The notes beneath the pieces were generated by a model. That model worked only from the letters and a program-made list of their open reading frames with translations. It ran no database searches and was not told the origin of the DNA. From positions 4,925,501 to 4,989,500 of the forward strand of contig OX031072.1 of the NCBI GenBank assembly GCA_943736015.1: DNA of 64,000 nt. Reading direction: 5' to 3'. The translations under genes and the position numbers were made by a program. This DNA is from Tridacna crocea. Its lineage: Eukaryota > Mollusca > Bivalvia > Cardiida > Cardiidae. This document shows positions 20,135 through 31,036 of this stretch, one piece after another (position 1 is the stretch's first letter; each line of letters starts with the position of its first letter).

Positions 20135-20740
20135 TGACACGAGGTTTCTTCAACTTGAAAACCTGACAATAAACTGAGTTAAGAGGTGTACAGTCGATAA
20201 ATTCCCGGCCTGTCACAACTAAAAGCAAACCAAACGTTTCACGCTTTTGAAATTCTGTGCATAAGAGCTTTGTGATAAAGTGCACATCTGTGTAAATTTC
20301 TCCGCAGTTCCTTATTTAGCTAAGTAAACAGCGACCCTTTTCCAATTCCAAGTAATGCTTTACGGTATACTTTGAGTGTGAAGACAAATGTGAAATTCAA
20401 ATTATCATCCTTGCGAGATAAAAAGTAATGTAATTGCAACTAGGTCTTTTCTTTGATTTTCTTTTTCTTTATCCTTGCTTTGCAAGAAATATGCCAAGTC
20501 TTCTTAACAGCTGCAAATCGAATATCACATACTTTCACAGTTGAAAGGCATGAAATAGATCAAATTTGTGGTTTGATAGATGTTGAAGGAGATATCTGAA
20601 TCTGAATACTCCCAAACAGTGCAAATGATATCAAGGATAAAACCGAGTAACACCTTATTCAGAACCTAGTTACTAGTGGTGAGCTATCAAGGGAAGTAAT
20701 TGTCTTTTGTCCCCCATAACCGCCATTTTCAAAATCAAGT
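20135..20740. other. no recognisable feature
   Basis: Unique AT-rich sequence. Confidence 0.4.
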
Positions 20741-20826
20741 ATATCGTCGGTTTACTTCAAAAACCTCGTAACTACAGCTTGAAACAAGCTGCAGTTTCGA
20801 AGTTTTTGAAATAAACCGACGATATA
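20741..20826. mobile_element. J palindrome, copy 1
   Basis: TATCGTCGGTTTACTTCAAA ... AAATAAACCGACGATATA with AACTACAGCTTG / CAAGCTGCAGTT at the centre. Near-perfect 84-bp hairpin, matched at 49841-49923. Confidence 0.85.
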
Positions 20827-21111
20827 CTTTCATCTAAATGTATGGAATAGATAAAGATACTTGATGCTGGTGAAGACAAGATAAAATTTTACTGATACGA
20901 TGCAGTTTTTATATTTAATCGTCAGGGCAACGAATCTTTTATTCCCTGCATCTTTGATACTCTGTTATCAAATATGCATTAAACGGAACGGCTTTGAAAT
21001 GTCTTTAATGGGTTTTCACAGGTTTTGAAGTGAAGATACATAAAAGAAATGCAAGAAAGCAAATAAATGAGTTGAAAGGAATATATATATTAATCGAGCC
21101 GTGGTCTTAGA

Positions 21112-21545
21112 GAAGGGAATTTAATGGATTTGCAAGAAGTATCGACTCAGGTCAGCCTGCGCAGTTTGCACTAGCTCCCATGAGTCGAAACGTTTTACTA
21201 TCGGATAATTTTCTGAATTACAAAAAAAACACCCTCTTACACCATGCCTCAGTTCGGTGTAAGACTAGAGCTCCAGATAAGAGGGAGTGATGGTTTTCTG
21301 AATCTGTTATTTCTCTTCAGAACCTTATATTGTGGGTACTCATTAGAATCGTCTCATCGTCTCGATGAGACGATTCTAGTGAGTAACCACAACATAGAGT
21401 ATAATTGAGAATAATTAATATTTTCAGTTGTAAAATCAAGATCACTCCCTCTATCTGGAACTCTGAAGAGAAAATGGATTTTTATGGGTAAATTAATTAT
21501 GTGATGACTTACTTGGTATAATTATAATGCTTCATATAGCTGCCG
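21112..21545 (+). mobile_element. E element interrupted by an I element
   Basis: Left piece (to 21268): GGAATTTAATGGATTTGC, hairpin arm TCAGGTCAGCCTGCGCAGTT and GGATAATTTTCTGAATT. Right piece (from 21463): GAAAATGGATTTTTATGGG, TGTGATGACTTACTTGGTAT. Small hairpin CTTACACC..GGTGTAAG lies at 21237-21262. Confidence 0.82.
21269..21462. mobile_element. I element nested in E
   Basis: Ends AGCTCCAGATAAGAGGGAGT and CACTCCCTCTATCTGGAACT. The central palindrome AGAATCGTCTCATCGTCTCG matches copy 1 with a 6-bp insertion at the centre. Confidence 0.9.
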
Positions 21546-21829
21546 TAAAGCACCTTTTACCAAAGCATGGCATATATATTTTTGTTGTCAATTATGGATA
21601 GCTATCTACGTATATTTGTAGTATCAGTACTAGACAAGTGGTATCATCCATTGTCGAGAAGTACAAATTTGTTTAATTTATGAAGTAAATGATAACTGAT
21701 AGAAACAAACGGCAAAATGGATTTAAGGTTAGGACTCGCAGAGAACAGAAATTGTATGACAAACTGTGTCTCGAAAGTCGTGCCGTGGCTCCCTGAAAAA
21801 AGTGGTGCCCAGGTATTTAACATACACAC

Positions 21830-22168
21830 GTTTAGCTGTGCAGTCAGGTGGCAGGGCACATGGAAACTTTGGCAATCATGTAGCCCCGAGCCGAAGGCGA
21901 GGTGGCGACAGTATCACGAATTTATCATAATGAATTTATTATACTGCAAAGTTTGACTATTTCAACGTGTATTCAGCGAAATTTTCCTGTTCTATGGTGT
22001 CACGAATTAAGTATGCTGATGAAGTTGGATTTCCTTTCTGAATGCCCCAGTTCAGTGAAAACTGACGTCACTGGAAACTGACGTCATTGAACCGTAGTAA
22101 AACGTACAGTTTAGCGGATAAACTTGATTACGTCACTGCGATGGACATTCAACGTACTTTAAAATGGA
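21830..22168 (-). repeat. dispersed repeat Q, copy 1 (inverted)
   Basis: Contains AAACTGACGTCACTGGAAAC then TGACGTCATTG, AAACTTGATTACGTCACTGC, and at its other end ATACTGCAAAGTTTG. The reverse complement aligns with 39575-39870 and 45030-45290. Two TGACGTCA octamers lie 17 bp apart. Confidence 0.7.
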
Positions 22169-22659
22169 TTAAATATATGTAATTATTTTCTTTTTGGCAA
22201 AAGTAAGAGACCAATTTTTGACTCGAAAGACCTATAGGTTTAAACGATGGTACATGTAACTTTTTTTCATTTATTTTCAAATATGGTCCGTTCTTTTTGC
22301 TTTAATAACAACCATCAAGGGAAATTGGAGCTGTCTGTCCCGGAGGCGGTTTGTATAGATCGATCGACGCCGCCATGTTGAATGTTGTGTCGAAAATGTA
22401 GTTATGTAGGCTATACGGGGCTCCCAAAAGGGAAACTGTTTTACGGGAATTTTGACAGTGTACAGTAATATTTGTATAGGGCATTTTTGATATTACAAGA
22501 AGGGCTACATAATTAATTTTTAAATGCAACACAACGTATCAATGCATTGATCAACATCAGCATGGATCGAACCGAGAACCCAAAAGTTGTGCAACTTTAC
22601 TGTTAAATACGGCATGGCCTCAAGTACAAAAGGAAAACAAACCTAGACGGAATACACCA
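22169..22659. other. no recognisable feature
   Basis: Unique sequence. A 76-residue minus-strand reading (22302-22532) has no recognised motif. Confidence 0.4.
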
Positions 22660-22871
22660 TTAACCCTTAGCCTGCCTCATAAGTTAAATGAAATATTCAA
22701 ACCGACACTAAAAACCTAGATGATGCTATTTCAAATCTATTTTTGTGGAAAAATATCTTCTAGTCGGACAGTGTAGATCCAAGATCAGACTGCACGTTCT
22801 GTGCAGTCTGATCTTGGATCTACACTGTCCGTAGAAGGTCCTTGGGTCGCATTTAATAGCCTAAGGGTTAA
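22660..22871 (-). mobile_element. D element, complete
   Basis: TTAACCCTTAGCCTGCCTCA to TAGCCTAAGGGTTAA, 212 bp, TTAA both ends. Perfect hairpin CGGACAGTGTAGATCCAAGA to complement, with GTTCT loop. Confidence 0.95.
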
Positions 22872-23069
22872 GTCAATTAGGATAATAATTATCATTCGAC
22901 GGTCATAACAGACAAATTGTTCACCGAAGCAAAAACTGTAATGCATCAGTAATATTGGGAAGTCTGTAAGTCTAATAGAGGACATTGGGTGCTTGTCTGT
23001 TACGTCGAATATATTTACATGTTGTTATGGCGATAGAATGTCGTCCATATTTCTTAGTAACTTTTGGCC

Positions 23070-23165
23070 CGGCTGGCTAGCTCAGTGGCTAGCGTATTTG
23101 ATTCGTAACCTGGTGATCCTGGGTTCAATACCTAGCTGAGACAAGCCTTTTCTCCATTTTTTTTC
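23070..23165 (+). mobile_element. tRNA-like SINE head
   Basis: GGCTAGCTCAGTGGCTAGCG resembles an A box and GGTTCAATACC (23122-23132) a B box. The acceptor stem does not close, so a functional tRNA is unlikely. Confidence 0.55.
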
Positions 23166-23199
23166 CCCAGCTTTTCACTTCTGATGTATGTGAGAAAAA

Positions 23200-23434
23200 T
23201 AGACGAAAAGTGTCGTCTCGGATCGGCCTGTGCAGTTCCCATATGCTATTTCGGAACGACACTTTGTGTTTACATGGAATTTTCTGCTTTGCGCTAGTTT
23301 ACTGGATAACAAGATCTGTAGTAGTCGTAAATTGTCGTCTCGGATCAGCCTGCGCGGACTGCGCAGGCTGATCCGAGACGACATTTTATGCAAATGTCCG
23401 AAAGCCTTTTTTTCGCGTGATGTAAGCCATATAA
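23200..23434. mobile_element. G element, left terminus missing
   Basis: AAAGTGTCGTCTCGGATCGG, GCGCTAGTTTACTGGATAAC, strong hairpin GGATCAGCCTGCGCGGACTG / complement, and end TTTCGCGTGATGTAAGCCAT. Confidence 0.85.
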
Positions 23435-23974
23435 TGTCAAAGTTCTTGAAAAAATTTACTTTGCAAAAATGAAATAATTGTGTCAAAATATGATGTTTGC
23501 CTGCCCTTGTTGTGTTGGTTTCACGTTTAACCCGTCAAAGTTTAAAGTAAATGTCATCATAAAATGTCAACGTTTCTGCACGAGAACGCACGAAGACGAC
23601 GACGAAAACATCCGAACTCAAAACCAAAATACGTAATCTGTATTTATTTTATCATGTTCCAATAGTTTGTACAATATCGATAACCATAAAGGAAAAAAAA
23701 ATCTTGGTCATCACTTGCCCTTTTGAATTTAGAAAAGGTTAGAAGGAAGTAAATTATACATAAGTGCAAAACACATGAAGCCAACTTTGTTCCTTTGCCC
23801 AAAGGGACACATTTGTAAATGTTACTGAAGCAATTGCGGACTTAAAACCCTCGTAAATTGAAATGATCACGCTTTTGACATTTCTGTTTGTACTCAGATG
23901 GAAACAGCAATTTAATCAAAGATGCATCTGATTCAAAAGAATTATAATCTTTAGCATGTTCGGTACGAGATATT
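23435..23974. other. no recognisable feature
   Basis: Unique AT-rich sequence. Confidence 0.4.
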
Positions 23975-24389
23975 AAACCTTAATGCTGCTGAGCACAACG
24001 TAAGGACATCTTTTTACCATTATTAGCTTGTAAATCATCAGTTATTGTTAGCGCGACTTAACCCATTACCACACGACAAAATTTCAGACCTGTCCAAACT
24101 GAAAGCGTTTGCAGATGACAATTTCAGTGTGGCTTAAATGATGCATTTTTCCTTCGATGGGGTAGAAAACTTTGTGGGAAAAGGAGAAAATGCTGGTTAC
24201 CAGCATTTGCTGCTTTTCACACAATGTTTTCAAAAGGCTTCTTTCCCAGGGGCGTTAAAAGGCGACATTGTGTGGTAAAGGGTTAAGGACCTTTTGCAGA
24301 CAGTGTATATCAAGAACGCAGGTGCAGTCTGATCATGGACTACATGGATATTGTCCGATAAGGAAATGATATAGCAGTGTAAGGATTAA
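23975..24389 (+). mobile_element. D element interrupted by an A element
   Basis: D sequence GCTGCTGAGCACAACG, then TTAGCGCGACTTAA breaks and resumes at TTAAGGACCTTTTGCAGACA, normally one continuous D stretch. Hairpin worn (GTGCAGTCTGATCATGGA). Ends AGTGTAAGGATTAA. A second partial D-like left end suggests an internal rearrangement. Confidence 0.75.
24058..24286 (+). mobile_element. A element nested in D
   Basis: TTAACCCATTACCACACGAC to GGTAAAGGGTTAA, 229 bp. One arm mismatch (CAGCATTTGCTGCTTTTCAC). Confidence 0.92.
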
Positions 24390-24613
24390 CCCATTACCAC
24401 ACAATCCCTACTTTGACTCTCCTGAGAAAGAAGCCTTTAAAAACATTGTGGGAAAAGGAGAAAATGCTGGTAACCAGCATTTTCTCCTATTCCCACAATG
24501 TTTTCTACCCTTCAGAAAAAAAAAAATTCAAATTTTCAGTCACTTTTATTTTGTTGTCCGCAAATGCTTTGAATTTAGACAAGTCTATAACAAGTCTTTT
24601 GGTAATGAGTTAA
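24386..24613 (-). mobile_element. A element sharing TTAA with D
   Basis: TTAACCCATTACCACACAAT to GGTAATGAGTTAA, 228 bp. Palindrome nearly complete. The right arm carries an A10 tract. Confidence 0.93.
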
Positions 24614-24768
24614 GGCTTTTTTTTTTGGTAATCAGGAATAGACTGAGTTAGAACCGGACATAGAGTTGAGACACTCCGGTATAGTAGTATTCTCTTTAGC
24701 AGAACAACCATAAAACTGTAACGATAAAACTTTTTCTTGTAGCTAAATATTATACACTCTGTTCAGTG

Positions 24769-24994
24769 AACTCTTTCCAACACCATCGCCAGTTTTAACG
24801 ACATTTAAAACACGCCCTATTTTGAAAACTTTGTGGGAAACGGAGAAGATGCCGATAACCAGCATTTTCTCCTTTTCTAACAATTTTTTATACCCTTACA
24901 TAGGTCAATTCCTATAGTTTGGTCAATTATTTTGTAGTCTACATAAACTAACGTACAATTTCAGGAAGCCTAATAATTTGTGGTATGGTAAATG
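24769..24994 (-). mobile_element. decayed A element
   Basis: AACTCTTTCCAACACCATCG, GGAAACGGAGAAGATGCCGA / CCAGCATTTTCTCCTTTTC and GTGGTATGGTAAATGG keep the A layout. TTAA sites are gone. Confidence 0.7.
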
Positions 24995-25295
24995 GTCAGT
25001 CCCTTGGCCTATATAAGATGTAAAAGAGCTATGCCAAAGAAAGTTGTATGAGCCACGCTATACCTAAATCCCACTGGCTCTGATGTATTTTCATCGTTTC
25101 ATATTGTCGACATCCAGACTAAATCACTAGATCTATTTCTTGAGAAGTTTCTTGAGAATTTTTATCAGGTTTTTCAAACTAAGCGTGCTATATGGTACGG
25201 GAATAACGTCTAATTTGTTATCTTGTCATTCTAAAGACGGTGTACAATATTCAGTCCACAAAGACGATGGCGATATTGTGAAGCCCTATTTAGTC

Positions 25296-25362
25296 CATGA
25301 TAGCATGTTGGCGGCATGTCATATTTACATATGAATGCAGGGATTTGCCGGAAATATTAGAT
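25296..25362. repeat. dispersed repeat W, copy 1
   Basis: GATAGCATGTTGGCGGCATG, TCATATTTACATATGAATG and GCCGGAAATATTAG align with 28475-28555 and with part of 42335-42395. Confidence 0.55.
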
Positions 25363-25473
25363 CTATTCCGAAAAGATTGCTTGTCAGAAAGGGAAGGTGA
25401 TATCCCACGCGTATCACATTTTAGAATAAAATGGTTTGTTTGCGATAGCGCGGTTTGTGCCTGAAGACACCAT

Positions 25474-25650
25474 TTAACTTTTACCACATAATCTCGAGTT
25501 TTAATGACCCCAAGGCAAAGAACTCTCTCAAAAAAACATCTCTATTTTCCTACCGCGTTTTCTGCCCTTTCAAAGACAAAATCCATAAATTGTTCAATAT
25601 ATCTAATTATTCATGTGCATTTGCTTTCAACTCGGACATGTGTATATATT
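25474..25650 (-). mobile_element. A element with the core lost
   Basis: TTAACTTTTACCACATAATC and GAGTTTTAATGACCCC give the left arm; TTTTCTGCCCTTTCAAAGAC and CATTTGCTTTCAACTCGGAC the right. The palindrome is absent. Confidence 0.65.
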
Positions 25651-25659
25651 ATTTTAAAG

Positions 25660-26226
25660 GTGGGTATTTAGAATTTTCACATCATACCAAATTAAAAGAT
25701 ATATATATTATTGAAATTTATACCGAAAAACAATACAAATCATCAATAATTAGGAGTCATAAAATTACAAAAACATTTTTTATGGTATTCCCTTAAAAGG
25801 CTACGTAGCCTCTTAAGCTATTTTTAGATTTCGCACCAAAAATCAATAAAGCATTGTGGGAATGTCAAGTGACTAGTACGTGACTAATAATGCTTAAATT
25901 CCATTACATAACAAACATGTAATAATTATTTTCCATAATGTCTTCTTCGGACGGATGTTTGAAGCTTTGTCTGTGTTTTCCTGTATTTAAATGAGAGGAT
26001 CGATAATCTAAAAATAGAACGTGTCTCCCGTTGGTGTCAACCTGGTCCGTAATAAATCTCTAATTTCTCGTGTCATCGGATGGTTTTTGACTGCTGGGGT
26101 TTTATGAACGCAAATTAAAAGGCTATGGGAGTATAAGGATGATATTTTTGCATTTTTGTAAAAATTTTCGTCCCAAAATCTGAAGGGCCACCTTTAAAGA
26201 GAGCAGTTAACTACAGTTTCATGCTT
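25660..26226. other. no recognisable feature
   Basis: Very AT-rich (several TATATA stretches). Confidence 0.4.
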
Positions 26227-26345
26227 CTGCCACGAGATACGAGATAACTATTACAACAAATTACAAAGACATTTACAATAGTTTAAAAAAAAACTATCGC
26301 GATAAAACGAACTTTCATGAAGTACTATCTGAATAATAAAAAGTT
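26227..26345. repeat. possible repeat X, copy 1
   Basis: CTGCCACGAGATACGAGATA and ACTATCGCGATAAAACGAAC resemble the phrases at 26693-26820 (CTGCCGCGAGAAAAATCTCA, ACTGTTGCGATAAATC). Similarity is patchy. Confidence 0.3.
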
Positions 26346-26378
26346 CCAAGATGAAATATCACATTCACGTTTTGTTTT

Positions 26379-26607
26379 TTAACTCATTACCAAACGACAA
26401 TTTTTTTGGTTTGTCCAAATCGAAAGCATTTGCAGACGACAAATTAGAATTAACAGAAAATTAGACATTTGTGTTGTAAAAGATAGAAAACATTATGGGA
26501 AAAGGAGAAAATGCTGGTTACCAGCATTTTCTCCTTTTCCAACAATGTTTTCTAAATGCTTCTTTCTCAGGGTCGTCAAAAGTAGGGATTGTGTGGTTAT
26601 GGGTTAA
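26379..26607 (+). mobile_element. A element (TTAA MITE)
   Basis: TTAACTCATTACCAAACGAC to GTGGTTATGGGTTAA, 229 bp, palindrome with one mismatch. Confidence 0.93.
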
Positions 26608-27599
26608 ATGAATACGGTTTCTGAACATCGTCTCGAACCTTTTACTTGTAGCAAAAGTTGATGGTATTTGTATCGTGTAAAATGTATGGTGGCTATTTCT
26701 GCCGCGAGAAAAATCTCATGATAATTTTAGAAAACTGTTGCGATAAATCAAAAGTTCCTGGAAATTTCATTTAGATAATCAAAATTTTCCTTTAAAAAAT
26801 CACGATAAACTTTATTATCAAGCAAATTTTACATTGATCAGTATATATTTCAAAAATTTCTTAATTGTGTTCGAAGCTGACATCCGAGCTAAATCACCGT
26901 GATAGTTCCACCCGTTTCTCGATATCTGTATGAATAGAACATTCACTTGTTGGATGAATTCGGTATCTTTTCACTCTGCAAGATAGTCGTAAATAAAAAA
27001 TCGAACTTTTTACAATCATAGCTTAGCCACAATTAAAATAAACAGAAGTCTGTCAAACACGAGGATGACTCGAAATGCTTCCTGTGAATAACTTTAAGAC
27101 CATTCAGTGGAAACAAGAATTTATGAGCTTGTAGCCGAAGGTGTACCAAAACCGTATCTAGTTGTAGAACCCGTAAATTTATGCCAGTTATGGACATAAA
27201 AGAAAAAAAAATATGACAGCAGTGAGAAATGTAGTGATGTTTCTATCGTGAAACATTTTATCAACAAGATACTATTAATACTATTTCCAATATTTTTTTT
27301 TCAATAACAAGTCTTAAATTACCGCAATGGTTATCTTGTATTACATGGCGAAAATATGCCACCATAGAAATGGCTTCAATAGTGGGTATGTAACATAACC
27401 AAACATAGTATGTTTCATTTATTGTATATTTTATTTATGATAAACAGATTACGTCTAAGATCTTTGAACAATATACACATAGAATTAAATGCCTGTAAAC
27501 GCGACTTGGTTGTTGTATGTCGAACTTGTCTGACGGCCGTATATAAAGCGAACACGCTCAGATAAACACGTTATTTTATTCAGGGAATCGTTGTTCCAT
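26608..27599. other. ~1 kb without a recognised element
   Basis: Apart from the possible X repeat at 26693-26820, this is unique AT-rich sequence. Confidence 0.4.
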
Positions 27600-27805
27600 T
27601 TAATCTATAACCAGCTAAATAGGTGAAATCAAAGTTTCCAGCCGATAAACCAAAATGTTGCTATTTCAAAATTATTTTCCTGAGAAAATATCCCCTTATC
27701 GGACAGTATAGATCAAGATCAGACTGCACAAAACGTGCAGTCTGATCTTTGATCTACACTGTCCGCAAAAGGTTCTTTTGTCTCGCTTAGCACCCCAGGG
27801 GTTAA
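27600..27805 (-). mobile_element. D element
   Basis: TTAATCTATAACCAGCTAAA to CACCCCAGGGGTTAA, 206 bp. Hairpin GATCAAGATCAGACTGCACA / complement, flanked by CGGACAGTATAGATC and GATCTACACTGTCCG. Confidence 0.93.
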
Positions 27806-28111
27806 CTTGCACAAGCAATAACAGATAATTTACAGGCTAATAACGGTAAAACATGTCAAAAATTTTATTGCAGTTTTATCAGCTTGTTGGTATCGTGTAA
27901 TAGGGATATGAACTTTACGATCCTGCATCTAAATCAGAAAACAGATTCAAATTGATGCACCGGTTTATCAGCCTTCGGGGACAAATAGACTGCCCTTAAC
28001 CAATACATCAGTTCTGGTTTCGAGTTCAGCAAGCAAAATGTAGTTATGTATAAAATATAGCATAATCAAATGGTTGTGTTTGGTATTAAAAATCAGTCAC
28101 TAGAATAGGTG

Positions 28112-28264
28112 TGATGCGGTGATAGGACCCAGAGGAAGAAGCGTTCTGAAAGCAATGTGGGAAAATGAGAAAATGCTTGTAACCAGCATTTTCTCCTTTT
28201 GTTCACACTGTTTTCAGAAGCTTTCTTCTTAAGAGGCGTTTAAAGTCGAGTTTGTGAGGTGAAA
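28112..28264 (-). mobile_element. A element, left part missing
   Basis: GGACCCAGAGGAAGAAGCGT, GAGAAAATGCTTGTAACCAG and CCAGCATTTTCTCCTTTTG are clear. Runs directly into another A-like element. Confidence 0.7.
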
Positions 28265-28469
28265 TCTCTTTACCAAACGACTAGATGAAATTCAAAGAAT
28301 TTGTAGACAACAAAATAAATGTAACTTAAATGACAATTTATGTGTATGAAATGGTAAAAAAACGTTGTTGGAAAAAGTAGAAACTGCTGCCCCTTTTTCT
28401 CACAATATTTTCAGATGCCTTTTTTTTAAGGGTAGTTAAACCTGGGATTGAGTGGTATTAATGGCTTAA
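28264..28469 (+). mobile_element. A element with shortened core
   Basis: TCTCTTTACCAAACGACTAG start. The core is reduced to AGTAGAAACTGCTGCCCCTTTTTC. Ends GAGTGGTATTAATGGCTTAA. Confidence 0.7.
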
Positions 28470-28474
28470 TGTGT

Positions 28475-28700
28475 TATGTGATTGATAGCATGCTGAGTGC
28501 ATGTCATATTTACATGTGAATGTAACAAATTGTCCAGAAATAATTCCAGGAAAGTATGGAGGTGCCCCGCAAATATCAATAATACACAATACAATTGCAA
28601 CTTATCATTCCGCGCTCCTTTCTGTATTATTCATGAGGGATTTGGGGGTCTGCCTCTCGCCAAATTGTTCGAAGAGTGTTGCATATTTATGGGATAGGCA
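28475..28700 (-). pseudogene. repeat W, copy 2: decayed relative of the 42.3-kb coding-like segment
   Basis: On the minus strand the piece AATTATTTCTGGACAATTTG matches the ISGQLVT-coding stretch at 42.37 kb, and the TCTTCGAACAATTTGGCGAG piece aligns with TCGAGAATTGGCGATGATG. Frames are broken by stops. Similarity is patchy, so common origin is likely but not certain. Confidence 0.45.
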
Positions 28701-28809
28701 ACTTGAAACGTGGAAATTTTTAATGTCCCCCTAATGGCAGGTCAAGGTTCCAAACGTGACTGAATTTATGTCTTATTTATTACAGCTGTAACACTGCCAA
28801 GATTATTGG

Positions 28810-29021
28810 TTAACTCTTTTCCTGCTATATATTTGAAATGAAGTCTTCAAGCTGATAGGAAATACCCAAATTTTGCTATTCCAAAGAATTTTTTTGGGGG
28901 AAAAAGTCTTCTTATCGGACAATGTAGATCCAAGATCAGACTGCACGTTCTGTGCAGTCTGATCTTGATCTGCATTTTCCGCAAAAGGACATTGAATCGA
29001 GGCTAGCAGCTTTAGGATTAC
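28810..29021 (-). mobile_element. D element abutting A
   Basis: TTAACTCTTTTCCTGCTATA start. Perfect hairpin AAGATCAGACTGCACGTTCT / complement. Right end GGATTACC is one base from GGATTAACC and is shared with the next A element. Confidence 0.9.
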
Positions 29022-29246
29022 CTTTTCACCAGACAAGAAGACTTTTAGCTTAATTCAAGTTGAAACCATTATTATATAACAAGCTAAATGCAAATCGAAA
29101 TACAGAAGGTGTCTATACAGGGTAAAAAAACATGGGAAAAGGCGAAAATGCTACTTTAGCCGGAATGTCTCCTTTTCCCACAATGTTTCAAAAGCTTTTT
29201 TTTCCTTACGGTCGTTTAAAGTCGGGATTGTGTAGGAAAGGGTTAA
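29018..29246 (+). mobile_element. A element, damaged core
   Basis: TTACCTTTTCACCAGACAAG to AGGAAAGGGTTAA. The core reads GGCGAAAATGCTACTTTAGCCGGAATGTCTCC: arms still pair outside, the loop is rebuilt. Confidence 0.82.
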
Positions 29247-29464
29247 AAGGTTGAAAGGCTTGAGAAGCCTTGTTGTCGGCTCCAGACTCTTGACAGTGTC
29301 ATTTGGAAAGGCGATACAAAGCCCTGGCCTTGTACTAATGCAACAAAGGCAATGAAACGTGCTGTTACACCATGATATTACTAAAACATTCTTGAAAATT
29401 AGAATAAAATCCATTTAAACTAAACATTTGGAATATAAAATCGGTGAAGTGAACATTTTCAGTT

Positions 29465-29525
29465 TCCAAAGATTTGTTATACAAATGGTTTAGCCAATCA
29501 GACATTGTCTCACTTTGATACTAAA
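29465..29525. mobile_element. H element fragment
   Basis: ACAAATGGTTTAGCCAATCA then GACATTGTCTCACTTTGATA is the right half of the H core. Confidence 0.6.
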
Positions 29526-29529
29526 TAAG

Positions 29530-30594
29530 ATCATACATCATTAAACAAAAGTAATGCATATTCGGTAAAATTCGATTGAAAACTAGAGGTGGACGGTGAC
29601 TCTTGTCGCCAGGGGGTGGGGAGGGGGGCTTCTGAGGACAGCACATCGAAAAATCTGCAAACGATGTGTTGATAACCGCGACGATAATCTCTGTTTTAAA
29701 AAAAAAAATCAGAAGAGTTGCACTACGATTGCAATAAAGACTAGTTTGAGAATACGACCTCTGATTCATTACGACAAAAGAAATGAGCTTGTAGCAGAGC
29801 TTTTTAATTGAAGAGCGAATTTATGTCAGTTATTCGAACCGCCTTTTTAAATTGTTTAAAACAAGGTTTTTATTGTCGTTTTTCAAAGTGTTCTGGACGA
29901 GGATGACCTATATATGCTTAGATTTTGATAGCAAGAGGCCGTTTCCCTATTCAGCATTTGAAAGTACCACAACTTCTGCTTGCTTTCTCTGTTCTCCACT
30001 TCTTGACACTTTAGTTATACAGCAATTATGTCCTTATTCAACCCATTTTTCAGCCTTAATGCCAATTTAAAAAAGGTTGCCTGTCAAAAAAATGGCTGCA
30101 AAGGATACGACCTCAGATCTTAATAATCACATACTATCGTATACAGTATTAATAAAGTTCAGGTCGAAGTAAACGAGTACAACCACTAACTAGATCGTCT
30201 TTTTTAAAGCAGGAAGTCCGCTATTTCTAAGTGAAATATATTGCATGTCAGTCGCAGCTATATTAATCATGATTTCATGTGACCGGAGAGGTCAATTGGG
30301 CGTCAAGGCGATTCCATTACTGTGTCCCATATTTCAGCCAGATTTTTTAGATTGCATGCATAAGCTTCTCTTTTTTATTAAATCTGATTCCCCGATAAAG
30401 CTCTAAAAGAGTATAAAAATATCTTTTACATATCTAAATTTATCGAAATGCTTTATATATCAACTTTAACGATATTAAAAAAATACACAATTGGCGTCAG
30501 CCGACTTTCACTGACCCTACTGAATGACTAGAGGAATCCGCTTATGTACATTTCGTGTTTTTGACGGTTGAGATCAGACCGCAAAGAAGCCTCA
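29530..30594. other. ~1 kb without a recognised element
   Basis: Includes a GGGGTGGGGAGGGGGG tract near 29611. Short readings in this stretch are unsupported. Confidence 0.4.
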
Positions 30595-30812
30595 TTAAGC
30601 CTTTACCAAACAACCCCTGGTTTTTACAAAGCTGAGATGGAAGCCTTTTGAAAACGTGGTTGGAAAAGGAGAAAACCAGCATTTTCTTCTTTTCCCACAA
30701 TGTTTTCTAGCCTGCTTGAGACAAATTTCAATTTTTCAGTTACGTTTATTTTGTCGTCTGCAAGTGCTTTCAGTTTAGAAATCTGAAATTCAGCCGTTTG
30801 GTAAAGGACTAA
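30595..30812 (-). mobile_element. A element, short core
   Basis: TTAAGCCTTTACCAAACAAC to GGTAAAGGACTAA. The core lost ATGCTGG (GGAGAAAACCAGCATTTTCT). The right TTAA has become CTAA, shared with the next element. Confidence 0.85.
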
Positions 30813-31036
30813 CCCTTTCCCAAACAAGCCCTGGTTTTTACGTGTCTGCATTAAAAGTCCTTTGAAAACACTATGGGAAAAGGAGAAATTGCTCGTAACG
30901 AGCAATTTCTCCTTTTCCCACAGTGTTTTCTACCCTTTTTGAGAACTTTCTGCCATTTTCTCCTAATCTAAAATTATCGTCTGCAAACTCTTGCAGTTTG
31001 GAAGGGTCCAAAATTTGTCATTTGGGAAAGGGTTCA
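30809..31036 (-). mobile_element. C element
   Basis: CTAACCCTTTCCCAAACAAG to TTTGGGAAAGGGTTCA, with complete palindrome GGAGAAATTGCTCGTAACGA. Both TTAA sites carry one substitution. Confidence 0.9.

Noticed and set aside
23070..23150. functional tRNA gene
   Set aside because: A- and B-box-like motifs are present but the acceptor and anticodon stems do not pair; a SINE head is more likely.
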